Assembly (NCBI GenBank): GCA_008931825.1
Contig: QXVZ01021524.1
Span: forward strand, 1 to 26,330
Direction: 5' to 3'
DNA: 26,330 nucleotides
Origin: Phallusia fumigata
Taxonomy: Eukaryota > Chordata > Ascidiacea > Phlebobranchia > Ascidiidae
The notes beneath the pieces are model-generated. The model had not been told where the DNA came from. It did not search any database and saw only the letters and a list, made by a program, of their open reading frames with translations. Made by a program: the position numbers and the translations under genes. Numbering within the stretch: the first letter of the stretch is position 1; every line of letters starts with the position of its first letter. Positions 10,580 to 22,500 of the stretch are shown here, in pieces.

Positions 10580-13500
10580 ATGAAGGTGTTCTTGCACCTT
10601 TGCGTGTTCGCAATTGCACTGAACAACTGTTCTTCACAAACAACTCAAGGCCATCTGTACGAAGGTACGTTGGGTACTAACGAATTACGCAACCAGTTTT
10701 TCAACCAGTTTCGATCTTACGCAATAATTTCAACAGCCACGGTAAACTCTTTGTTTTGTAGAAACGCTTTGCAACAGATTTGAAAAACAGTTTTACGACG
10801 AAATGATTGTAAATGCCTATGAAGACAATATACCAGGTAAAGGAATGACCTAAAGGCAATAAAAAACAGGATAAAAAAGGAATAGGGACTCAATAAAAAA
10901 AGGACTTTTGTGCAGTCAAACGTGAGCCATGGAATTCTTTGGCGACCAACAAATGTTTGGAAATTTGCGCAATTTTTGTTTGGTTCAAATTTGCTTAAAT
11001 GTAAATTTATTTATTTTTTAAATAAAAATTATACCGTTTTTTGAAAAAAAACACAAAATGATTCCTGAAAGATTTTGCTTTTTTGGTAAGTAAAGAAATG
11101 AAAATTTTATGCGCAAATGCGGCAAGCGTGCTCGGTAACCTTCTTGAACCGAGCAACGCTGGAAAAAAAGAAACTATTTGCATGTCTTAAGGTGCTGTTA
11201 TCAAAACGTACAACCTAAGTCTTATAAATGTCTCGTCCAACGATGATTCGTCAATTTGGTTAACCACTAAAGATAACAATCCGGATTCCGATTTCACAAT
11301 GCAACGGAATAACAGCCAGCTGATCANTAAGTAAAGAAATGAAAATTTTATGCGCAAATGCGGCAAGCGTGCTCGGTAACCTTCTTGAACCGAGCAACGC
11401 CGGAAAAAAAGAAACTATTTGCATGTCTTAAGGTGCTGTTATCAAAACGTACAACCTAAGTCTTATAAATGTCTCGTCCAACGATGATTCGTCAATTTGG
11501 TTAACCACTAAAGATAACAATCCGGATTCCGATTTCACAATGCAACGGAATAACAGCCAGCTGATCATTACTCAAAACCGACAGTTTGATTATGAGGTAC
11601 CGTAACAAGCTCACAATAAAATTATTTTTACAGAACCTCATAATTTTTTGCGGTTTTATTTCTTGGACATAACATACACACTTTAATATTTGCAGACAGA
11701 CCCAAACATAAAAGAAATGACTCTGCACTGTAAGGAAGGAGTCGGACAACCGGTATGATTATTTTGATTTTAAGTGTTGATGGTTACATGGTATACCATA
11801 ATGGCTAAAATTTCTAAAAAAAAGTCCATAAGGCAGAAATTGAGAGAAGACAAAATCGTATTTCACACCGATTTGAGCAGATAAAGTTGTCTCTCATCAT
11901 AAGAATCGTTGACGTCAACGACAATCCTCCAATTATTGTGAACTTGCCCTCATCAATCGAAATTAGCGAGTCTACTCCCATTGATGAGTCAATATTTAAA
12001 GTTGAAATCCAAGATGACGATATAAATGAAAACGCAATTGTGACTCTGCGCTTGGCTGAGGTAAATGCATTCTTCGTCTTGCATATGATTTCTATGGCAA
12101 TGCAGTTGTGTCGTAACGGTTTATGTTATTTTGCAGGAGAGCGAACTGTTTGAACTGTCCAACTCAGGTTCTTCCGGATTACTTACTTTAAAGAAACAAC
12201 TCGATTACGACACACTTACCATATACAGTTACACACTTCACATTATTGCTGAAGCAAGTTTCGTTTTTGCATTACAGCTTGACTTGGCCTTGTCGTATGG
12301 TCTAGAATTTATTTGTTTTTGTTTTCTAATAGAATAGCGCAACATCACCTCGGCTAAACGCAACGTCGGTCCTGCGAGTGACTGTCTTTGATGCAGACGA
12401 CAAACCACCAAGATTTGAGAAACATATTTACAGAAGCAAAATAAACGAAAGTCGTGGGGTCGAGGTAACAAGGCTCTCCTGTGTTTAATATCTTGAAGTT
12501 AAATGATGTTTTTGATCAGGGAGTGCTCTTGGAGAAACCAGTTCTCATAACAAATTCCATAAAAGCATACGACCAGGATTTTGCGATCAACGCTACTTTA
12601 ATGTATGGCTTGTTAAACGAAACAGGTAAGTTTCTTTCATGTGCATTTTTACTAATGATGTTACTCTTGGTCTTGAAATAAAATTGTAACAATTGAATTC
12701 AACCCATTTGCAAACGCAATTTATTACAATACAATCATAGGTATTACCTAATTATGATACAATACAGTAGCGGTTCCCAGCCTTTTTTGATGTATTCCCT
12801 CATTTGCTTATTTTGGAACTTTTCATTCCTCTCCTACTAGACAAGAATTGATAAAAAGCAATTAAAATGTTTGGAACCACTGGCCTACCTCAAAAGTTAT
12901 GCTACACCTTTCATGAATAACTTTACTATGAGGTGGAAATTCCTCCCCGGTTGGGAACCACTGCAATACAGTTCATGTGGCACTGCAAAGAAACGCGCAA
13001 AGGGAAACCACCGCAATCTAAAGCGGATGAGTGCGCGGCGATAAGAAATGTGCAAGTTGGACAGGATTGTTTGTCTTGTTGAAATTCTTGTGTAACTTAA
13101 CCAGATCAGCATTTTCGGTTATTTTTAACTGCTAGGTGGGTCAGGCAAGTGCAGGAGTAGCTAAAAATTAGCTTGCATTTTTGTAAATAGAAATGAACAG
13201 TTAGAATGCAGCAGATTGTAAAACGTTGGACTACAGCATTTGTTTTTTAGATTGCTTTAGCCTGTAATTGTTTGTGATTAACTTGGTAAACATACCATTG
13301 CTTTTTTGCATGATTCTGTTAGCTTTAAATACATTAAAATATACAGTCACTGATTACTGATGTCCAGCACAAAGTCAAAAGATGTTGTTGCCCGCTCTTT
13401 TGGATCATTCCATTCTTCAAATATTGAAACTCAATTAAAAGTAGCAGAGGTAAAATGACTAGTATTTTGTAAAGGGTAAATGAGTAATGGCATATGTGCT

Positions 13501-16500
13501 TCTAGACTGATGAGTATGTGCCACCTGACTTTCCAGTTGACTTACCAGACTTTGCTCAATATCAAAAGGTTGCACCAGAATTTGGAAAACCTATGAAAAG
13601 AAAACATTTCTTTTTGGATGATGTAAGTTTGTTGTGTTTGTTACACACCTGCCTAAATAACTATTAAGATAACGGATAGACATGAAGGCTTGTAACAAAG
13701 TACTGTGCCGAAAAGTATGAATTAGGGTAAAGGGATTTCTTTCAAAAGGCTAGTATAAAGTGTTTGCAATAAAATGGTCATGATTGACAAACTTGGTATG
13801 TATGCTGTTGTTTACAGAAATTTTTAATACCTTACAACAACTGTACATAATATATGGATTAATTTGACCTAATGTTTGTACAAAGTTTTTCGGTGTGCCA
13901 GTTCTCGTTTTTTTAAAATAATTTTTCTACTGTATATTGTTTAAGAGTCTTGTTTTCTTAAATCATGGTGCATTTGGTGCTGCTCTAAAAGATGGAATTA
14001 AGGTTGCACAGGGTGTGCAATGCTATGTGGAAGCGCAACCAGTAAGGTTTATTGACCGGGAATTATTTCCACAAATTGTGCACACTCAAAAAAGGCTGGC
14101 AAAATATATTGGTAAGATGTTTGATCAATGGTCTCGGTTTGCTCACTAAGAATTTATTAATCTAGTAATGTGCCTCATTCATTGTATGTTGTTGGGTAAA
14201 ACCCAGTAAATATATTTGTATTGTTGCAACTAGTGTAGAATAAACTCTCATCAAAATGAAAGTTTCAACAGTATTACTTCAACATGTGTGATTTGCTTGT
14301 CATAAATAAACCTTATTGATTTAGTTTTGCTTTAGGTTGCAAGCCATCTGATTTTGCAATGACAGAAAATGCAACTTTAGGAACCAACTCAGTTCTAAAC
14401 AGTTTGGAACTAAATGATGAAAGCATTATCTACCATCTTAATACTGTGTATGGTAAGGTGCAGTTACAACAAAGTTTAGAATTTGTTCATTGCTTTTTCT
14501 ATACAATTATGATTCTTTACATCATTACTCATTGAGATGTGGATCCCAAGAATGTTTGTTTAAGGTTTGCCAATAAGCCTGTTCTCCTGCAGTTCTGCTT
14601 GCACAACTTATTTTATTGGAAGTGTGACCTTCATTTAATTATTGAAGAAACGTTGCTCAGTTACATTATAAAACCTACCACAGCATGTTGATGCCAGAGT
14701 TACTAGTGCCAAAACAGTTTATAGCTTTGAAATAATGTGTGCTGGTTTACTGTTGTAGGTGCTGTGAAGAAATCTATGGACAAGGTGTGTCAAAGAACCG
14801 GTGCGAAAATGCAAATGGAAACTCTAAACTTTCCACTTGAGTCAAAGAATGATATTATAGAGTTGGTGAAGCAAACCCTCAAACCCAATACTGCACTTGC
14901 ATTGTTTAGCCATATTCCAAGCAACACTCCATTTGTTATGCCAGTGAAAGAGCTGGTGGACATTTGTCATGAAAGGTTGGTTGGAGCATATTTTTTGTTG
15001 ATGCAGTTTTAGTCTCAGTTCTTGTGCTATAGTGCTGTTTGCTTTTAAATTCATTGACATTTAGAGTATAAATTTTGAGACTATGCAGTCAAGTCGTTAA
15101 AGCATGAACTCCAGTTAAGTTGAAGTAAATTTTTAGTCTGGGTCCTCCTGCCATTTAAATCCAAGGAGAAAACTGAGTTTTTGCCCTACTGCTAAAAAAT
15201 GAGCCTTAAATCACTGGTACTCTTCTGCAAAATTCAATTTAAGTTTATGTCTACTATGTTTAATAGGATGTATTTAAGTTTTTGATTATTTTATGCAGGA
15301 ATGTACCAGTTCTGATAGATGGCGCTCATGCACTTGGGACTGTTCATTTAAACCTCACAGAAATAGATGCTGACTATTACATTCTCAACACTCACAAATG
15401 GTTTTGTTCACCAAAGGGTTGTGCAGCTCTCTATGTAAAACCAGAGCACCAAGCTAAGATTGGGGCACTTAGTGTGTCGCATGGATACAAAAGTGGATTT
15501 CATTCAGAACATACTTTTCCTGGTACTGTAGTGACTCTTTTATTGAGCATTATCATGCATAATTTTGATTCATACATAACAGTGTATGGGATCTTTAGTG
15601 ACCTGAACCTAATTAAAGTTTTCTGCAAAAATGTTGAGCAAAATAGTTTGAGTATGCATGAAAAGCGTTATGCAAACATATGAGGTGAATATAGTTGTTT
15701 AATGTTTTTTATGTTTTCACCAAAATTGCCAGAAATTTCACTACCATTCTACAACCTCGAATGGTATCAACATACCAAGGTAAAAGGCTTATTCTGACAT
15801 TTTTCCAAAAGTGTTGAGACAGACCAAACTAACAAATTTTTTCTGTTTACATTCCCTCCATTTTTGACCCTCTTCTAAAAATTTTGTTTCGTTTTGTTAA
15901 GGCTTACGTGATTATTCTCCAATCCTGGCACTGCACTGTTGCCTCAACTTTTTCAATGCTATCGGTCCAGAGGTAATAATGTCAAGAAATCACAGTTTAT
16001 TAGTGGATGCTGTTCAATTGTTAGCCACAGCTTGGAAGTCAAGCACTTTGGCACCTCTGGATATGCACAGTAAGTTTTTTTTTAAATTTTAGCCACCAAA
16101 AGTTGTAAAAGCCATGTTAATGTACTCATTGTGTGTACAGACAATTTTTTTTGCAAATTTGTCTTCTACAGTATGCTATTTATTCATGTGTTTTGCAAGA
16201 GAGAAAAATGATTTAGGCACAGCCTGTGCCGCACAGGTCTTTTCTCATTTGTGGAATTGACAATATTACCATAACTTGACAACTAAAGTGTCTAGGCACT
16301 TTCCACTAACTGGTAATAATTCACTTTTTCTGTATTTGTATGTATGTTTTGATTTTAGAATTTTTGCCCACCTTTTGGTTTACTGTGTAAGTGCAATGCT
16401 GTTTAAATACTTAATGCAAACAGCTGAGCATGCTTGGAACAACAGGCCAAAAGTTCCTATCTAACGTACTCTTGTTGGAAAAAATAAGGACAAGTTACAT

Positions 16501-19500
16501 TTTCACTCCACAGGTTCCATGTGCTGTGTGGCTTTACCATCTCGCTTTTATGAATCATGTGATGTGAAATATGAGGACGCAGAATTGGTGCAAAACCAGC
16601 TTTTTCATGAACACCAAATTGAAGTTCCAGTGAAATCAGTGCAGGGGGTGTTGTATGTTCGCATATCTGTTCATATCCACAACGAACTGAGCGATTACCA
16701 AAAACTGGCTGATGCTGTGTTGACACTTTAGGCAAAGACAACACAAGTTTAGGCAAAAATTGTTGGTATCTGATTTTAATACGATGCTAACATAGATGAA
16801 AAGAAGTAGATAAGTTTCTTTAATCATTTGAGAAAAGCTCTGCTTTAGTACTTTTTTGGACATGCATTCAAAAGCATTTTTGGACTTTTTTGGACATGCA
16901 TGTATTTGTTTGCATTCAAAACAAGCAAGCAAATCCAGCCCCTAATGTTTGCCAGTTATCTTTTTGCCTAAAAACAACGTATTGTTTTTGTTTTAAAGCT
17001 TCTTATGTTTGTGTTGTATTATCTAAACCATATCTAAAGTTTTATGCCACTTTAACCTTAATGGTTAAGTTCCTGGTTAAGAAACTTAGGACCTTTGTGT
17101 AAGGCAAACTACTAGCGGTGCTTTATAATAATCTTGGTTTTGTTATGATTAATTTTCGTAGCTATGTGTTCTGCTGTGATTTGCGTTTTTTAATGTGCTT
17201 TGTATGCAAGACAGTTGCAATGACTGAATTTTTATTTATTTACTACTTTTTGAAAGTGAGGTATGTTATAAGCTTTGCAGTCAAATAAGTTAAAATTTAG
17301 AAAAACAAATCAAATCAACTTTTGATTTTCTTGGCGTCATTAATAATTGTGGTACTTTTCTTCAATTTTTTATGCCACTTTGACTGGGTATTGGTGCAAT
17401 GTGAAAACGAATAAACATTCAGCAAAATACAGATAATTGGTAATTAATGTCAGCGTCTTCAAATACCAGCATAGTGTCTGTGCAAAATAAATATGCTAAT
17501 TACTTTTTGTAGCGACTGCTTGATTTGTGGATTGTGCGACCTTTTAACTAATAAAATACATTTTATTTTAGACTTCTCAGACTACTTTGCAATTAACCAC
17601 CAGAGCGGAACAGTTACCATGGTGAAGTCAATAGATCGTGAAACTACCGAGTCGGTCTCTTTGTTGATGAAGGTACGAAAATGTTGTAAAATTCAAGTCA
17701 TTACACTCGCACAAAACTATGCTAAATACTCGTTACTCGGCATAAAATGTTACTCGAGCATTGCCACCAGGTACTCTGTGTGCAAGTTTTGCTGCTAGTT
17801 TTATCCGGGTGCTTTGATACGGCAAATGTGTCCAATTAGCTTTCAAAGGCCTTGTTGCGCCAGTGCGTGCGTGATCGTTCGTTGTGTTTTATCAATGTGA
17901 GCGCGCACTTTTCATTTTGTCGTTCAAAGCTGTTTTATTTTTTTGTCTGAGGTGTTCTATTTCGCGCTTCAAGTGTCATTCACCCCGAGGACGTCGAAAC
18001 GTCAGTACGCAAAATACATTTGCCAGAAGAGCCTTCATAAATTCATTCAAATACTCGTTATTCCTTAAGTAATATCGCCAGTGAATCGTAACTCGGCCTA
18101 ACCAAATATTGTCTCCTTCACTCGTAGACTACACAAGTTGATGACCCCGACAAATCAGACCTCTGCTTGTTGGTCGTTGATATCGCAGACGTGAACGACA
18201 ATCAACCAATCGCGACGCTCGAGGCGGAACGCGTGACTGTGGATGAAAACGCAGCACCTGGAACTTACGTCACACGGATAATTGCTCAAGACTTGGTGAG
18301 CCTGCCAAGACATTTCTTATTCTTGGCACTAAAAATCACGTAAAAATGTAATGATTGTCTTAGGACCAATCAACCGAATTTCGTTACGTGATATCACCGT
18401 CTGGTGTACTGGCGGTAAAACAAGACACCGGCGAAGTCGTTGTAACAAACAGCAGCTTGCTTGACGCCGAAGTTGCCGCGCAAATGATCTTCCAGGTAAC
18501 AGTTTGTCTGTGACTATACCAAGCGCCCGACCACAGCTGCATTGGCACATTTAAAATACGTCGTGATTTCATGGTTGATTATGACCTTTTACTTTTTTGA
18601 CATGAATTGCTGTCCAGGTCAACGGACAAGAAAATATTTGCAAAAGTAACCAGTTCGACAGCGGTATTTTGAACAAATCGGTTAATCCTGCAGAATATTA
18701 CTTTTTACCAGAGACTGCTGTTTCGTCAGTTGGAAAACCAGGCCTGATATTACTAGTGAAAACGATTTGCTTTCATGGGCTGCGGTTACATTGAAAATCT
18801 CGTCATGATAAAGCGAAAAATGATGTAGATAGATTATTAGGTAACAGTGACGATGATGGCATCGCCGGTACTTGCATATTTTAATTTTTCGAAAATCTCT
18901 GATTGGTTTATGGAGTTTGGGAAACACTGGTGAAAATTGCATTGTGCTCCGCCGACACTTCGAAATGTTGCGTGGCACCTTTAAACCAAAAACTTGTTCT
19001 TTAAACCAAAAAAGCCAGCTGCAGTTGTTTCTATGCCAGTGCTTAAATCACACGAACGCCAAGTTTTTTATTATAGCTTGCCACTAACGATAACTCTTTT
19101 TAAGGTACACGTTGAGGAGAGCAATACCGCTGAGCAGCTGAGAAGTGATGTGCGCAATCTTACACTCGACATCCGTGACTTGAATGACAATTCTCCCACA
19201 TTTTCAGTCCACGACCTGAATGTCGTTGTGAAGGAAAATACATCCTTGGCATCAATAATTGCAATGGTAAAAACAGGTTAAAAAAACCTTTGAACTTAAT
19301 CTTAATTGCCATTACTTTAAACATTTATTGAAAAAAACTGCTTGATAAAAATAAATAATCCAGGGAAAAATGCACACAGCTAATGCGTACAATCCATCCA
19401 AAATGTTCAAACCAGCATTCATAGGCAAAATGACTTGTCCTTCAACAGGTTTAAAAAACATATTACTTTAGTTCGATTCTATTTCCTACAGCTAAATGCT

Positions 19501-22500
19501 TCTGACGTCGATGTTGATGAGAGGAACAACCTTCTCATGTATTCGCTTGTGGGCGATGAAAGACTATTTACAGTATCGCAATTTGGTGACGTTACCCTGG
19601 CTGACAATCTGGACGCCGAATCCAAGCAAACATATTCCTTCGTCGTTACTGTGACAGACCCGAGTGAGAGGCAAGAAATTCTATTGGATTTTGTTTCAAT
19701 AATGACTTTACAGCGCAATAGTTTCAATTAAATCAGTTTTTATTGCAAGTGCCATGAAATTTTGGCCAAATTTAACTCTCTTAGTGGTTTCTTATCAGCC
19801 GGTTTACAAAACAGGTTCGTGTACCTTAATGTTGGTCCGGTTATAAGAACCTTTTCTACGTTTTATTGTATCGGCATTTTACCTGCATCGGCAAAAACAC
19901 GCTTTCAGGCTCCCAACCAATTTTGCGCCATACGTGCCATACAAACGACATTACATTAAATTTCGAACTTTAACCAAGCAACACATATTGCGTGTAAAAA
20001 AATCAAAATGCTGCTAGTTTATTCTCCAAAGACCCCATAAAATATTCGTGTCTTCGGTATTCTGTTTACTTAGGGCCTTTATAGGGGTTATTGTTTGAAT
20101 GTTTTGTTGTGTATTTCTTAAACAACCGTCAGATGTCATTGGCTAGGCCACTATCTGGGGTGTGTCATAACCAAATCTAAATATTTGAATATGAACGGAT
20201 ATGCGAGCAATACAAGCTACATTAAAAAGGTAACCAGCTCGATTTCCTCCGGCTACTTGAAACTCCTTTCTGTTGCTAGAGTTTCGTTTTGTGCGCTGAA
20301 GTCGACATCGTTTGACATCAGACTGCATTTGTTTGGTTTGTTTTACTTATATTCCCGTCGCTTGGAGGAACGCTTACATGAGTTATACTCGTTTTTGGTC
20401 CGAACAAAAACATATAGCCTGCGAATAACACAAACTCATAAGCTTTCTGAAAGTTACACAACGCTACACAAACTAACTAACCTTTTTTCGTACGATTTGT
20501 TTTGCAGACGCGACTTTTGCCTTGTAAATGTGGATGTAGAAGACGTTAACGAGCAACCTCCCGTTTTCGCACAACCTGTGTATCTGGCCAATGTCAGTAG
20601 ATCTTCTATACCTGGATCGTTGGTTATTGTGTTGTCCGCCAAAGATGCGGATATTTCTGACCATACTGTGTCGTACACCTTCGCTAGTACTGAAAATGAA
20701 ATGCCGTTTGAGCTCATTGCCCGCGACGGATTGGCCGAGATTCGAACCCGGGACTTGTTGATTAATGGGACGGACAAGTATTTGCTGGTGGTTGAGGCAT
20801 CGGACGGTCAATTGGTGAGAGTGGTTTATGGGTATAGTTGCTGCATTTATTCGGTTTTGTTGTGTGGGCTTACTCCACAATCAAATTTGTCCCATTATGT
20901 CTGTTCGCCCATAACTGCTTCAGTACAGATTTCAGCATTTCGTTTATTTTCAGACATCCTTTACCACTGTTAACATAACAGTACAAGAAACCCACAAAAA
21001 TACGCCAACTTTTAACGCAACTCACTTCTACTTTGAAATCGATGAAAATCAACCAGCCAATACCAGTGTTGGTGTAGTGCAGGTATATTCTCCATGTTTA
21101 ACCAATTAGCCTACTTTGATGACCGAATGTTGGAATTGTGTTATAGGCGATGGGCTCGGAGTTTGATCCCGACTATGATATCGTGTACGAGTTGTGCTCA
21201 CCTAACAGGTACAATAATTATGCCTACAAACCCACCATGCGAAAGGGTTTTTGAATAAAATGTGGCCAAAGCAAAAATTATAAATTGAGCATATGAAAAA
21301 AAACATCTGTTTTTTTTTCTTACTTGCTATAGTTTAATTAAAAAACGTTCAAATAGACCATAATTCAAAGCATGAACACCTTCACGGGGGTTTGGTTGGT
21401 TACTAAACAAATATATGAAGGTTTAACGGACTACTTACTTTTGCTTGTAGCTTATGCTTTATCATTGCACTACGTAAGCGGATTTTTTTGTATTTTATTA
21501 CCCAGGCAATTCCATCTTCACCCAACATCAGGAACGCTTTACACAGCGGAACCACTCGATCGTGAAGAGGCTAGTGCGCATGCGCTGTGCGTTTACGCCA
21601 GCAGCATCACATCCGTGGAAACCCGATTTTCTACGCCTGTCCAGGTCACAATTAGTGTGAGGGATTTAAATGACAACGCCCCTGTGTTGCAACGGGCTGA
21701 TTGGCTGGCGCAGTATCACGTGACTGAGGAGACTCCAGGTGCCGTGGTGATGAAGCTTGAGGTAAAGGTTTTTTTGTAATGTGGAAAAAACGTCTTAAAA
21801 ATCGTGCTTAGTGATGAATGTCAAACCTTCGTCTAGAGACCTTATTTCACAAGCAATTTTACATAAAATTTGTTTTATTCAAGACCCAAGATGATGATAG
21901 CCTTCCAAATTCCAACATGTTCTTTCGGTTATCGGACGATTGCAATGGAACTTTTAACTTGGATCCTGAAAGTGGAGTACTCAGTATTAAACGTTCTATT
22001 GACGTGGACTTAAATAACGTGGACGACGTTTACAACTTAACCGTGCAAGCTGTGGATGCAGATGATCATCGGCTTTATGATGAGGCCAACGTTGTTGTAG
22101 TTGTGGATGTAAGTTTGCGTAAAACACGTTAGGCTTTTTAACGATGTACGTCCAAACAGATATTTCAAGGTTTTTTTAGTATTTTCCAAGTGATCGTCTG
22201 CAAGGGTCTCCAACCAAAAATCCAAAAAACGATCACTGAATAATCGTGTTATTAAAACACATGTGTCAAGTCTAAATTAAAATCGTAGCAAAGATTACTG
22301 AACGCTTAGATTAGCGACCGTGACAAATTCGCTGGACCGCATTGCAAACTCAATGCGTCACCGCAGGCCGCATGTCTGGAGGCCGAATACGGCCCAGGGT
22401 CTCAGGTTGAATCCTTATCCTTTGATATATAGCCAGTGTCGTAGAATATTTCTTTTCTAGTCTACTGTATGTTTTCTTTCAACCTTCAAAGGGATATCTT

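Larger units (their letters stand above)
12626..17571 (+). other. 4.9-kb cadherin intron 8 hosting another gene
   Basis: Donor ACAG/GTAAGT at 12626 and acceptor TTTTATTTTAG at 17571 are both phase 1. They join ...LLNETG to DFSDYFAINHQSGTV, which is an uninterrupted cadherin strand sequence. The intron is far longer than its neighbours because it contains a 196-bp MITE and the whole aminotransferase gene. Confidence 0.88.

Noticed and set aside
10741-10761. A 20-nt GT...AG stretch that could look like a mini-intron after cadherin exon 1
   Set aside because: Far too short to splice and it breaks the frame. The GTACGT donor at 10665 with the acceptor at 10761 gives a 97-bp intron in the right phase.
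15733-15779. Possible small extra exon between exons 6 and 7 of the nested enzyme
   Set aside because: Including it shifts the next exon out of frame. Direct joining gives FPGLRDYSP, which matches the family's conserved block.
16850-16901. 18-bp direct repeat in the nested gene's 3' UTR
   Set aside because: Short, simple T-rich repeat with no sign of a transposon or regulatory array; recorded only as part of the 3' UTR.
17940-18010. Hammerhead-ribozyme-like core (GGACGTCGAAACGTC)
   Set aside because: There is no CUGAUGA-type strand at the required distance on either strand; only the GAAAC half is present.
20735-20751. Antisense tRNA T-arm-like sequence (CCGAGATTCGAACCCGG) with a near pol III B box
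   Set aside because: No matching acceptor stem, D-arm or A box lies at the right distance on the minus strand, and the same bases encode residues that fit the cadherin strand pattern, so it is a coincidence within a coding exon.
20473-20880. 135-codon minus-strand frame
   Set aside because: Lies opposite cadherin exon 14 and its flanks, and the plus-strand frame has clear EC-repeat structure.
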